Shown here piece by piece: positions 12,981 to 21,001 of a stretch of DNA of 25,375 bases. The first letter of the stretch is position 1. Each line of letters opens with the position of its first letter. Where the stretch lies: contig DOID01000145.1 of the NCBI GenBank assembly GCA_003511465.1, positions 60,584-85,958 of the forward strand, read 5' to 3'. The notes under the pieces were generated by a model. The model saw nothing but the letters and a program-made list of their open reading frames with translations, was not told where the DNA came from and made no database searches. A program made the position numbers and the translations under genes. Origin of the DNA: Bacillota bacterium (GTDB lineage: Bacteria; Bacillota; UBA4882; UBA10575).

Positions 12981-13991
12981 TTAGCTTCTCTTTTTACAAC
13001 TTTTCCTGATCACCAACTCACTGGGGATCAGGACCTTCTTCGGAATGGTTCGTTCTTTATAGATTCTTTCTTTTAAGAGGTCAATGGCTGTTAAAGCCAT
13101 GAAATTGATGTGGACGCGGATGGTGGTTAAGGGCGGAATTAAAAACTTTGAAGTAGCCAGGTCATTAAAGCCGATGATGCTGATTTCGTTGGGGACATTG
13201 ACTTTAGCTTCGTGTAAAGCGCGTAAAGCGCCGGTGGCCATTGTATCATTGGCGATCAGAAAAGCGGAGGGTATGTTTTCGGAACTGAGGATGTGCGTAA
13301 GGACATTATAGCCTTCCTGATAAGAGATGCGGCAACCGGTATAAATATGGTCGGGATTATATAAATTATATTCCTGCATTAGGTCGATGAATTCTTTCTT
13401 ACGGTTATCGACAGTTTGTTCTTTATTATCCCCGACGACCGTTCCACCGATAAAGCCGATTTCCGTATGGCCCAAACCGATTAGATACTGAATGGCTTCG
13501 GTAATGCCTAACCGAAAGTTGATCGTCACCGAATCGTACAATTTTTCTTGGGGGGAAGAGTCAAGAAAAACAATATTCTGCGTATAGGTGGCAAGTTCGT
13601 TGATTTCTTCCTTGGAAAACTTGCCGATGGCGATAATTCCATCCAGTTGATCGACCATAACTTGATAGTGGTCGTTTATTTTATTCAGTTTAAAGGTACT
13701 GATGTTGGCCTGTGCGCATTCTTTTTCAAGCGTTGTCATCAGATACAGATAATAGGGGTCATCTAAGAGTTCACTTTCGGAATACCAATCTAGGATCCCA
13801 AAATTCAAACGGGTTTCGCTTTGATTTTTTTTCCGTTCTCGAACCGTGACATATTCTAACTCGTCGGCCACCTTAAAGATGCGGACTTTGGTTTCGGGAG
13901 AAACCGAGATGGTTGTATCGTGATTAAGCACTCTAGAAACAGTGGCCGGCGAAACTCCTGCCATTTCAGCTATATCTTTTATAGTAGCCAT
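12981..13991 (-). CDS. LacI/GalR-family transcriptional repressor
   Basis: A 336-residue LacI-family regulator. Residues 1-50 hold the helix-turn-helix and hinge (ATIKDIAEMAGVSPATVSRV, then SPETKVRI). Residues 60-330 form a periplasmic-binding-protein-like sugar sensor, with GHTEIGFIGG, PSAFLIANDTMATGALRAL and EISIIGFNDL blocks. It is divergent from the sugar ABC/GH2 operon and almost certainly regulates it, with the imported sugar or a breakdown product as inducer. Repeats and an inverted repeat in the shared gap are candidate operators. The start codon has AGGAAGG upstream, and the gene has a near-consensus promoter at 14030-14058. No clear terminator follows, so it may read into the aminotransferase gene. 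Confidence 0.93.
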   Translation of the reverse strand: MATIKDIAEMAGVSPATVSRVLNHDTTISVSPETKVRIFKVADELEYVTVRERKKNQSETRLNFGILDWYSESELLDDPYYLYLMTTLEKECAQANISTFKLNKINDHYQVMVDQLDGIIAIGKFSKEEINELATYTQNIVFLDSSPQEKLYDSVTINFRLGITEAIQYLIGLGHTEIGFIGGTVVGDNKEQTVDNRKKEFIDLMQEYNLYNPDHIYTGCRISYQEGYNVLTHILSSENIPSAFLIANDTMATGALRALHEAKVNVPNEISIIGFNDLATSKFLIPPLTTIRVHINFMALTAIDLLKERIYKERTIPKKVLIPSELVIRKSCKKRS

Positions 13992-14029
13992 GATTGGTTC
14001 CTTCCTAAATTACAAAATTTGTTTTTATT

Positions 14030-14058
14030 ATTATAATTGATTTTCACGCAAATGACAA
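14030..14058 (-). promoter_or_regulatory. Promoter for the LacI-family repressor
   Basis: On the minus strand TTGTCA (14058-14053), 17 nt, then a perfect TATAAT (14035-14030). The start codon is 39 nt downstream. One copy of the 11-bp direct repeat (14064-14074) lies just upstream of the -35 box. Confidence 0.82.
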
Positions 14059-14063
14059 CTGGG

Positions 14064-14244
14064 TTTAGTAAATATTCAGTAATGTATTCAGGTAAACACC
14101 AGGCAAGCAAAAAACTTTATGTAATCACGAGTAAAAAACCACGAGACGGGACTGGACTCTGGAGTATAGCAGGAGATACAAGCGTAAACAAGAAAACAGC
14201 GGTGAAACAGAGATTAATAAACCAAGATAAATATTTAGTAAATA
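14064..14244. promoter_or_regulatory. Divergent control region with an 11-bp direct repeat at each promoter
   Basis: The 341-nt gap 13992-14332 holds no convincing gene. TTTAGTAAATA occurs at 14064-14074 and again at 14234-14244, each copy immediately upstream of the -35 box of one of the two divergent promoters. The core TTTA-G-TAAA is itself palindromic, and in the second copy it extends to ATTTA-G-TAAAT. These are candidate binding sites for the divergently encoded LacI-family protein or for a global regulator. No clear CcpA cre site was found. The rest of the region (about 14080-14230) shows nothing further. Confidence 0.4.
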
Positions 14245-14248
14245 AGTG

Positions 14249-14277
14249 TTGACAAATCACCTAAATGATTTTAATAT
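14249..14277 (+). promoter_or_regulatory. Promoter of the sugar ABC/GH2 operon
   Basis: Consensus TTGACA (14249-14254), 17 nt, then TAATAT (14272-14277). The spacer contains an inverted repeat AAATCA-6 nt-TGATTT (14254-14259, 14266-14271), a good position for a repressor operator. The TTG start of the binding protein is 55 nt downstream of the -10 box. Confidence 0.78.
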
Positions 14278-14332
14278 TTAATTACAACTGGATATAACAT
14301 TAACACAATAATTTAATGAGGAGGGAAAGATC

Positions 14333-15607
14333 TTGAGAAGGTGGTTACCCCTATTCCTAGTCTTATTGCTTTTACTTACAATCCTGGGAACAACGGTGTT
14401 TGCTGCGGAAAAGTCGGGGAAAATTACCATTTGGGCATGGGATCCTAACTTCAATATTCCAGTCATGGCGGAGGCGAAGGCCCGATACCAAAAGGTCCAC
14501 CCAAAAGTGGAGATTGAAATCGTGGATATGGCCAAAGCGGATGTGGAACAAAAGCTCAATACGGTTCTTGCTTCAGGAGCACGGGAGGGTTTGCCCGATA
14601 TCGTCTTAATTGAAGATTATAATGCGCAGAAATACTTACAGGCTTACCCTGGTGCCTTTGCCGATCTAACGAAAAAAATCAATTATAAGGATTTCGCGGA
14701 ATATAAAACGGAATTAATGACTTTAAAGCGTAAAATCTACGGAGTTCCTTTTGATTCCGGCGTGAGCGCGCTTTTTTACCGTAAAGATATCCTGGCGGAA
14801 GCCGGCTTTAAGCCTTCAGACCTTAATAACATCACCTGGGACCGGTTTATTGAAATCGGGAAGATCGTTAAGGAAAAAACTGGGGTAGCCATGGTGGGTT
14901 TTGATACTGCTGATGGCGGCACCATGCGGATTATGATGCAATCAGCCGGCCAATGGTATTTCGATGCCAAAGGGGACCCGCATATTGTCAAAAATGACGC
15001 GATCAGAGAAGCGTTTCTTACCTACAAAAAACTGGTCGATTCAGGAATCACTAAAACCACTAGCGGATGGAATGAATGGGTAGCCGCTTTCAATAAAGGT
15101 GAAACCGCGACGGTGCTTACCGGTTGTTGGATTATCGGCTCTATTAAAGCGGAGGCCAGTCAGGCTGGTCTTTGGGCGGTAGCGCCGACCCCTCGGTTAA
15201 ACCTGAAAACTTCCGTCAACTATTCGAATCTAGGCGGTTCCAGCTGGTATATTACGGCCAAATCAAGAAACAGGCAAGTGGCGGAAGATTTCTTGAATGC
15301 CACTTTTGCGGCGGATCGGGATCTCTACCAAAAGATCCTGGTGGAGCAAGGGGCAATCGGTTCCTATTTACCTTCACAGAACGGACCAGCTTACACCGAA
15401 GCGGATCCTTTCTTCGACGGGCAAAAAGTCTATGCTGACTTTGCCGCCTGGATGAGGGAGATTCCCCCGGTTAACTATGGTTTATTTACCTATGAAGCGG
15501 ATTCCGCGATGATGACGGTAATGCCTGATTATTTGGCAGGTAAGATTAATCTTGAAACCGCGTTGAAAAGAGCGGAAGACCAGTTGAAAAACCAGATTGC
15601 CTTCTAA
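14333..15607 (+). CDS. Sugar ABC transporter substrate-binding protein
   Basis: A 424-residue family 1 extracellular solute-binding protein. The signal peptide has a basic start (MRRW), a Leu-rich core and a likely cleavage after VFA (about residue 24). No lipobox cysteine is seen, so it is probably free in the periplasm rather than a lipoprotein, which is unusual for a monoderm Bacillota and consistent with an outer membrane. The mature part starts KITIWAWDPNFN and carries the typical LPDIVLIEDY, YGVPFDSGVSALFYRKDIL and NKGETATVLTG blocks. It captures an oligosaccharide and delivers it to the two permeases downstream. The TTG start is supported by GAGGAGGG 7 nt upstream. A stable hairpin after the gene may raise its level relative to the permeases. 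Confidence 0.92.
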   Translation: MRRWLPLFLVLLLLLTILGTTVFAAEKSGKITIWAWDPNFNIPVMAEAKARYQKVHPKVEIEIVDMAKADVEQKLNTVLASGAREGLPDIVLIEDYNAQKYLQAYPGAFADLTKKINYKDFAEYKTELMTLKRKIYGVPFDSGVSALFYRKDILAEAGFKPSDLNNITWDRFIEIGKIVKEKTGVAMVGFDTADGGTMRIMMQSAGQWYFDAKGDPHIVKNDAIREAFLTYKKLVDSGITKTTSGWNEWVAAFNKGETATVLTGCWIIGSIKAEASQAGLWAVAPTPRLNLKTSVNYSNLGGSSWYITAKSRNRQVAEDFLNATFAADRDLYQKILVEQGAIGSYLPSQNGPAYTEADPFFDGQKVYADFAAWMREIPPVNYGLFTYEADSAMMTVMPDYLAGKINLETALKRAEDQLKNQIAF

Positions 15608-15628
15608 AAGCGGAACACAATGACCAGT

Positions 15629-15675
15629 AAAAGAGGGATAATACTAAAAGCTGGGCTGTGTATTATTCCTCTTTT
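15629..15675 (+). other. Intercistronic stem-loop between binding protein and permease
   Basis: A 16-bp stem (15629-15644 with 15660-15675, one G-U pair) closes a 15-nt loop. The U-rich right arm ends close to the permease ribosome binding site. Such hairpins after binding-protein genes usually act as partial terminators or 3'-end stabilisers, giving excess binding protein over permease. Confidence 0.8.
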
Positions 15676-15690
15676 TACAGAAAAAGGTGA

Positions 15691-16638
15691 ATGATGATGG
15701 CCGAAAAGCTTCCCCCTTTAACATTATCCAGTTTAGACAAGAAGCGCAGGAAGGTTTCTTTTAATAATCGTTATGGTTGGTTTTTCATCTCTTTTTGTCT
15801 AATCCTACTCGCTTTGTTTATGCTTTATCCGATTATCAGCTCCCTAATCATGTCGACCTTTTCCTCTCGGGGTATGATCAGTCGTTATGTTGGTTTGGGT
15901 AACTATAAAAGATTATTGCATGACACCGTTTTTTTACAGGCGCTCAAGAACACTTTACTCTTCTTCATTATTCAAATGCCGATCATGCTTTTTTTAGCTT
16001 TAATGATCGCCACCTTACTGAATAATAAAGCAATTAAATTCCGGGGAGTGTTCCGGACGGGGATTTTTCTCCCGGCCGTAACTTCCCTGGTGACCTACGC
16101 GACACTTTTTAAAATGATGTTTAGCTTGGAAGGATTCGTGAATCGATTTCTCATGACCACGCATCTAATCAGTGACCCTATTCCCTGGTTGGTGGATCCT
16201 TTCTGGGCGAGGATTACCGTTATGATTGCTTTAACTTGGCGCTGGACCGGTTACAACATGGTTTTTTACCTTTCTGGTCTGCAGAACATCCCAGATGAGC
16301 TTTATGAAGCGGCTAAAATCGACGGAGCCAATGCCCTTCAACAACTGGGGCGGATTACGGTTCCTTTGCTGAAGCCAATCATCTTATTTACGGCGGTTAC
16401 TTCGACGATTGGAACATTACAATTATTTGATGAACCGACCAGTTTTGCTTCGGGAGGAGTAACGGCAGCGACCATCGGGCCAGGGAACTCGCTTTTAACG
16501 ATGTCGGTCTATATCTATAACCTGTGTTTTAAATACATGCCCAACTTTGGTTATGCGGCGACGGTCGCCTATGTGATTGTGATTTTGGTGGCGATTTTAG
16601 CGTTTGTTCAGTTTAAATTGGCAGGTGATCGACGGTGA
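15691..16638 (+). CDS. Sugar ABC transporter permease (MalF/UgpA type)
   Basis: A 315-residue inner-membrane permease of the carbohydrate uptake transporter family 1, with about six transmembrane helices (the first near residues 30-50, the last near 290-312). The cytoplasmic EAA loop that docks the ATPase is clear: EAAKIDGANALQQLGRITVP. Three in-frame ATGs (15691, 15694, 15697) follow AAAGGTGA; the third has the best spacing, so the true N terminus may be one or two residues shorter. It pairs with the next gene, whose GTG overlaps this stop by 4 nt (GTGA). No ATPase gene is in the operon, so a shared MsmK-type ATPase elsewhere is expected. Confidence 0.92.
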   Translation: MMMAEKLPPLTLSSLDKKRRKVSFNNRYGWFFISFCLILLALFMLYPIISSLIMSTFSSRGMISRYVGLGNYKRLLHDTVFLQALKNTLLFFIIQMPIMLFLALMIATLLNNKAIKFRGVFRTGIFLPAVTSLVTYATLFKMMFSLEGFVNRFLMTTHLISDPIPWLVDPFWARITVMIALTWRWTGYNMVFYLSGLQNIPDELYEAAKIDGANALQQLGRITVPLLKPIILFTAVTSTIGTLQLFDEPTSFASGGVTAATIGPGNSLLTMSVYIYNLCFKYMPNFGYAATVAYVIVILVAILAFVQFKLAGDRR

Positions 16639-17453
16639 AAGGCAAGCTTTATTTGTTAAGAGTTCTGCAGTATGCTTTTTTGCTCAGCTGTTTTATCCTT
16701 GCGGTTTTCCCTTTTTTCTGGATGGTAGTCGGTGCCACCAACACCGCCGTGGATATCATCAAGGGGAAGATTTCATTTGGCAACCAATTAATTCCTAATC
16801 TAAACCGTCTTTTTTCCGACTACGATGTCACCGGGATCTTTTGGAATTCATGTAAAATCTCGCTGTTGACTGTCCTTGGCCAGCTGCTCTTTTCCTCCAT
16901 GGCGGGTTATGGTTTTGAATTATTTTCTTCGAAAACCCGGGAAAGGATCTATGGCGTGGTGCTCTTGACCATGATGGTTCCCTTTGCCGCTTTAATGATC
17001 CCCCTCTTTAGATTGATCGTCAGTTTTAATTTATTGGATAACCATGCCGGGTTAATCTTAACCTCGTTGGTCTCGGTTTTTCTGGTCTTTTTTTTCCGGC
17101 AAAGTTTTAAATCCTTTCCCAAGGAGATTATTCAAGCGGCACGTGTGGATGGGGCCGGTGAGTTTCGGATCTTCTGTTCGATCGTTGTGCCCGCAATGAA
17201 AGCCACCTATGCGGCGGCTGCCATCTATGCCTTTATGACCAGTTGGAACAGTTATATGTGGCCGTTAATTGTCTTGCAAAGTAATGAGCAAAAAACCATG
17301 CAACTTTTAATCTCTACGTTGTCGTCAGCCTATTTTCCTGAATATGGCGTGATTATGACTGCAATTATCATTTCGACCCTCCCCATGATCTGTATCTTCT
17401 TTAGTTTACAAAAACATTTTATCCATGGGATCACCGGATCCTTAAAACAGTGA
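16635..17453 (+). CDS. Sugar ABC transporter permease (MalG/UgpE type)
   Basis: A 272-residue partner permease with about six transmembrane helices. The EAA loop reads QAARVDGAGEFRIFCSIVVP (around residues 170-190). SWNSYMWPLIVL and the short tail GITGSLKQ are typical of MalG-type subunits. It starts with GTG inside the stop region of the preceding permease, indicating translational coupling. The heterodimer forms the channel for the imported oligosaccharide. The GH2 gene follows after 13 nt in the same transcript. Confidence 0.92.
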   Translation: MKGKLYLLRVLQYAFLLSCFILAVFPFFWMVVGATNTAVDIIKGKISFGNQLIPNLNRLFSDYDVTGIFWNSCKISLLTVLGQLLFSSMAGYGFELFSSKTRERIYGVVLLTMMVPFAALMIPLFRLIVSFNLLDNHAGLILTSLVSVFLVFFFRQSFKSFPKEIIQAARVDGAGEFRIFCSIVVPAMKATYAAAAIYAFMTSWNSYMWPLIVLQSNEQKTMQLLISTLSSAYFPEYGVIMTAIIISTLPMICIFFSLQKHFIHGITGSLKQ

Positions 17454-17466
17454 TAGGAGAAGGCTA

Positions 17467-19716
17467 ATGAGGAAGATAATTAATTTGAACAATGGCTGGT
17501 ATTATAAGCCTGAATACCGAAAAGGTCTGGAACGGGAAGAAGATCTATCCGGATTTGTAAGGGTTAATTTACCCCATACCAACCTTGAGGTCCCTTATAA
17601 TTATTTTGATGAAAAAAGCTATCAATTTCAATCCTGTTACAAATATCCGCTGCAGATCCCCCGTGAGATGGAGGGAAAACACATCTATCTTCATTTTGAA
17701 GGGGTCATGGCCGCGGCCAGCGTATACTTGAACGGTTGTTTTGTAGGCGAGCACAAGGGCGGGTACACTCCCTTTGCGTTTCGACTGGATCCGGCTTATT
17801 GTTTTGAGCGGGAACCCAATATGATCACGGTTGTGGTTGATTCCACCGAATTAAACGATGTTCCGCCCTTTGGGGGGCAGATTGATTATCTAACTTTTGG
17901 CGGGATTTACCGGGAGGTTAGCCTCGGTCTTTACGACCCAATCTTCATTGAAAAGATTAAGGTGGAAACTGGGCAGGTGCTGGCGGTTGATAAAAGTTTG
18001 AACGTAATGGTTTTCTTAAAAAATGGGCAGCAGCTTAAAGGAGAAGGTTCGATCCGAGTTACGCTCCAAGAGACCGGCGGTCAGGTGGTTCAGACGCAAG
18101 TTTTTCCAGCTGCGATTGGGTCTGATCCTGATCCATTGGTCTTTACTTTAGAGGGTCTGAAGAACATTAAGTTATGGGATGTGGACCACCCGCATTTGTA
18201 TGAAATCCGCGTTGAACTGAAGATTAATGAATACAGCGATGAATATTGCGACCGGATCGGCTTTCGCCAGGCCGAATTTAAAAAGGATGGTTTTTTTCTC
18301 AACGGTAAACGGCTAAAAATCATTGGTCTAAACCGCCATCAGTCTTTTCCCTATGTGGGGTATGCCATGCCCCGACGGGTGCAAGAAAAGGATGCGGAGA
18401 TTCTAAAAGAGGAATTACATGTTAATTTGGTGCGGACTTCACACTATCCCCAATCCAAGCATTTTATCAATCGCTGTGATGAACTCGGGCTTTTGGTCTT
18501 TGAAGAGCTACCAGGTTGGCAACATCTGGGGGGCGAGCAATGGAAAGCCGTAGCCAAAGAAAACCTCCGGGAGATGATTGAACGGGACTGGAACCATCCT
18601 TCCATCGTCCTTTGGGGGGTACGGATCAACGAATCCGCAGATGATGATGGGTTTTACACCGACACCAATCGTTTGGCCAAACAATTAGATTCTACCCGGC
18701 AAACCGGTGGCGTCCGATTCATAACCGGGAGTAAAATGTTGGAGGATGTGTATACGTTTAACGACTTTGTCCACGACGGGATCCGCGGGCCCTTGCGAGA
18801 CCAGCAAGCAGTTACCGGTCTGCCGGCTAAGGTTCCTTATCTGGTTACCGAATTTAACGGCCATATGTACCCGACGAAACGCTTTGACCAGGAAGAAAGA
18901 CAAATGGAACACTCTCTTCGTTTTTTGCGGATCCTAAACGCCGCCGGTCTTGATGATTCCATCGCGGGTACCATCGGCTGGTGTGCATTTGATTACAATA
19001 CCCATCAAGACTTCGGGTCCGGCGATCGCATCTGCTACCATGGGGTAATGGATATGTTCCGTTTGCCAAAATTCGCCTCCGCTGTCTACAAATCTCAGGT
19101 TGCCCCGGCAATTGAACCGGTACTGGAACCCGTTACTTTCTGGGCGCGAGGCGAAAGAAGTATTGGCGGAGTGCTTCCCTTAGTGATCTATACCAACTGC
19201 GACTATCTTCAGTTGCAATTTGGGGAGGAACGTCTGGAGCAAAAGTTTTACCCCCAAAGCCGGGAATATCCGGGGGTGCTCTTTCCGCCGGTGATTATCG
19301 ACTTAGCGCTGATTGGTCCTGAAGTGGTCGGAACCTGGGGATTAGCTTGGAAAGATTCGATTATTACTGGATTCTACCAAAACGAGGCCGTCATCGAAAA
19401 GCGTTTCTGTGCCAACCCCTTACCTTCTACTTTGGCAGTGACCGTCGATGATCCGGTTTTAACGGCGGTTGAAAAGGATGCGACGCGGATTTCGGTTAAA
19501 GTTTTGGACCAGTGCGGGAATTTACTCCCCTTTATTGATGAAATTATCAAACTTGAGTTACACGGACCCGGTCGGATCATCGGCCCACAGGAAGTAGTGG
19601 TTAAAGGTGGCGCAGTTGCTTTCTGGGTCGAAACCAATAACGAACCGGGGACCATTGAGGTAACGGTGGATGCGCAGTCTTTCGAGAAAAAGTCAATTCG
19701 GATTGAAGTCAATTGA
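17467..19716 (+). CDS. Glycoside hydrolase family 2 (beta-galactosidase/beta-glucuronidase-type)
   Basis: A 749-residue GH2 enzyme with no signal peptide, so it acts in the cytosol on imported sugars. Domains are the sugar-binding jelly roll (about 1-155), an Ig-like domain (157-268) and a TIM barrel (about 270-545), followed by beta-rich modules. The last module (about 655-749) resembles the GH2 C-terminal Ig-like domain. The probable acid/base is E389 in WGVRINES and the probable nucleophile is E462 in YLVTEFNGH. The usual WSxGNE box is altered to WGVRINE, but Asn-Glu is kept. NRHQSFPYVG and TSHYPQS are typical substrate-pocket blocks. Whether it cleaves beta-galactosides, glucuronides or mannosides cannot be decided from the sequence. 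It is the last gene of the LacI-controlled operon, and a terminator follows. Confidence 0.88.
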   Translation: MRKIINLNNGWYYKPEYRKGLEREEDLSGFVRVNLPHTNLEVPYNYFDEKSYQFQSCYKYPLQIPREMEGKHIYLHFEGVMAAASVYLNGCFVGEHKGGYTPFAFRLDPAYCFEREPNMITVVVDSTELNDVPPFGGQIDYLTFGGIYREVSLGLYDPIFIEKIKVETGQVLAVDKSLNVMVFLKNGQQLKGEGSIRVTLQETGGQVVQTQVFPAAIGSDPDPLVFTLEGLKNIKLWDVDHPHLYEIRVELKINEYSDEYCDRIGFRQAEFKKDGFFLNGKRLKIIGLNRHQSFPYVGYAMPRRVQEKDAEILKEELHVNLVRTSHYPQSKHFINRCDELGLLVFEELPGWQHLGGEQWKAVAKENLREMIERDWNHPSIVLWGVRINESADDDGFYTDTNRLAKQLDSTRQTGGVRFITGSKMLEDVYTFNDFVHDGIRGPLRDQQAVTGLPAKVPYLVTEFNGHMYPTKRFDQEERQMEHSLRFLRILNAAGLDDSIAGTIGWCAFDYNTHQDFGSGDRICYHGVMDMFRLPKFASAVYKSQVAPAIEPVLEPVTFWARGERSIGGVLPLVIYTNCDYLQLQFGEERLEQKFYPQSREYPGVLFPPVIIDLALIGPEVVGTWGLAWKDSIITGFYQNEAVIEKRFCANPLPSTLAVTVDDPVLTAVEKDATRISVKVLDQCGNLLPFIDEIIKLELHGPGRIIGPQEVVVKGGAVAFWVETNNEPGTIEVTVDAQSFEKKSIRIEVN

Positions 19717-19765
19717 AGTAACGGAAACATCAGTTAAGGTATTGCCAAATCCAAAGCATCATTCT

Positions 19766-19794
19766 GGGCGGAGGTTTTCCTTCGCCCTTTATTT
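19766..19794 (+). terminator. Terminator of the sugar operon
   Basis: GGGCGGAGG (19766-19774) pairs with CCTTCGCCC (19779-19787), with one G-U pair and a TTTT loop, followed by TTTATTT. Confidence 0.85.
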
Positions 19795-19810
19795 GTGCGC
19801 GGGCGTGTAA

Positions 19811-19816
19811 TATAAT
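19811..19816 (+). promoter_or_regulatory. Probable -10 box of the exbBD-tonB operon
   Basis: A perfect TATAAT lies in the gap after the sugar-operon terminator. The -35 position 17 nt upstream reads TTTATT, a weak match. A small hairpin (GGAGTGG with TTACTCC, 19820-19841) would lie at the 5' end of the transcript. A second TATACT at 19894 has no good -35. Confidence 0.4.
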
Positions 19817-19860
19817 ATGGGGAGTGGTAAATAATTACTCCATTTAATAACGGGAGGAAT

Positions 19861-19914
19861 TTGTTGATTATCAGCGAAACTGTACAAAGACACTATACTG
19901 TTGTTTTTCGGTAA
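19861..19914 (+). CDS. Possible 17-residue leader peptide before exbB
   Basis: GGGAGG (19852-19857) stands before tandem TTG codons at 19861 and 19864. The frame encodes about 17 residues (MLIISETVQRHYTVVFR) and stops 21 nt before exbB. A leader or coupling peptide is possible, but the frame is too short to support on coding grounds. It may simply be a vestigial ribosome binding site. Confidence 0.2.
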   Translation: MLIISETVQRHYTVVFR

Positions 19915-19935
19915 TATGGGCTTAAGGAGGAGACA

Positions 19936-20550
19936 ATGATGTGGCAAGTGTTTTTAAGCGGTGGTCCGGTAATGTTTCCCTTGTTATTCTGTTCGCTTCT
20001 GGTGGTAACCATTACGATCGAGCGACTCTGGTATTTCCTGAGCCAGCGTGGGGACTTGGAGGAAATACGGCGTATTGTCTTCCGCTTAATGGAAAAAAGT
20101 GCTCCTCTGGAAGCCATTCAATATTTACAAAAAATAAATCATCCGGTCGCGCGGATGCTGCAAGCCGCTTTATTACATTATGGGAAAGACCGGCAACAAG
20201 TTGAGTTTACGCTCCGGGACGCCGGAGAGTTGGAAATCAGAAAAATGGAACGGGGCTTGGGTTTGCTGAATGTGATCATTACCGCTGCTCCTCTTTTAGG
20301 TCTTTTAGGAACGGTGACCGGAATTATTAACAGTCTAAACGTTTTAGGATCATTACAAGGCGTGGCTTCCCCGGCCCAACTAAGTGGAGGAATTGCCCAA
20401 GCCCTTATTACCACAGCTTTTGGTTTGATGATTGCCATTCCTGCCCTCTTCGTGATGCATTGGTTAAATTCAATCATTGATAAAAAGGTCCAAACCATGA
20501 ACCAGACGAGTAAAGAATTTCTTGACAACTACGAGAACAGAGGTGAGTAG
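19936..20550 (+). CDS. exbB: ExbB/TolQ/MotA-family proton channel protein
   Basis: A 204-residue inner-membrane protein of the MotA/TolQ/ExbB family, which with ExbD forms the proton-driven motor that energises TonB. It has three transmembrane helices: about 10-28, 110-135 with the hallmark APLLGLLGTVTGI (118-130), and 152-177 with GGIAQALITTAFGLMIAIPA. The cytoplasmic loop lies at about 30-108. The order exbB-exbD-tonB supports ExbB rather than flagellar MotA. AAGGAGG precedes two ATGs (19936 and 19939). exbD starts 2 nt after the stop. Finding this set in a Bacillota-type genome implies an outer membrane. Confidence 0.9.
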   Translation: MMWQVFLSGGPVMFPLLFCSLLVVTITIERLWYFLSQRGDLEEIRRIVFRLMEKSAPLEAIQYLQKINHPVARMLQAALLHYGKDRQQVEFTLRDAGELEIRKMERGLGLLNVIITAAPLLGLLGTVTGIINSLNVLGSLQGVASPAQLSGGIAQALITTAFGLMIAIPALFVMHWLNSIIDKKVQTMNQTSKEFLDNYENRGE

Positions 20551-20552
20551 CC

Positions 20553-20963
20553 ATGATGTTCCAGCGGAAAGAGCGCATTTCCCGCATTCCCCGCGTGGAT
20601 GTGGTGCCGCTGATTGATGTTATGTTCTACCTCGTGCTCTTTTTTATGGTTTTTACGACATTTCGCACTTCGGTTTCGGGGATCCCGGTTGAATTGCCCA
20701 GTTCCAACCAAGCCGTGAATTTAGAACAACAACGGGTGATGGTCACCATTAACCGACAAGAAAAAGTGTTTTACGACGATCGGGAAATTTCCTTAAGTCG
20801 ACTGACCCAAACCCTTACCCCCTTAGCAGAGGCGGACCCCAATCTATTGGTAATTATCAATGCGGATGCGCAGGTTACTTACCAGCGATTGATTGCGGTT
20901 ATGGACGCAATTACCGATGCGGGCATCGTCCAACCGGCCTTAGGGGTAGAAAAGAAAAAATAA
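20553..20963 (+). CDS. exbD: ExbD/TolR-family biopolymer transport protein
   Basis: A 136-residue ExbD/TolR protein with a short basic cytoplasmic N terminus and one transmembrane helix (about 17-37). D22 in VVPLIDVMFYLVLFFMV matches the essential proton-carrying Asp of ExbD. The periplasmic domain (about 45-130) has the typical MVTINRQEKVFYDDREIS and LLVIINADAQVTYQRLIAVMD segments. GAGGTGAG lies just upstream, overlapping the end of exbB. It works with ExbB as stator and proton channel for the TonB protein encoded next. Confidence 0.92.
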   Translation: MMFQRKERISRIPRVDVVPLIDVMFYLVLFFMVFTTFRTSVSGIPVELPSSNQAVNLEQQRVMVTINRQEKVFYDDREISLSRLTQTLTPLAEADPNLLVIINADAQVTYQRLIAVMDAITDAGIVQPALGVEKKK

Positions 20964-21001
20964 GCACCTTAAGACCGGGTTGCTCACGAGGAGGTTTAGT
21001 A

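Noticed and set aside
14037..14252. A 71-residue plus-strand frame in the LacI/ABC gap
   Set aside because: It has low-complexity composition, no ribosome binding site, and it overlaps both promoters.
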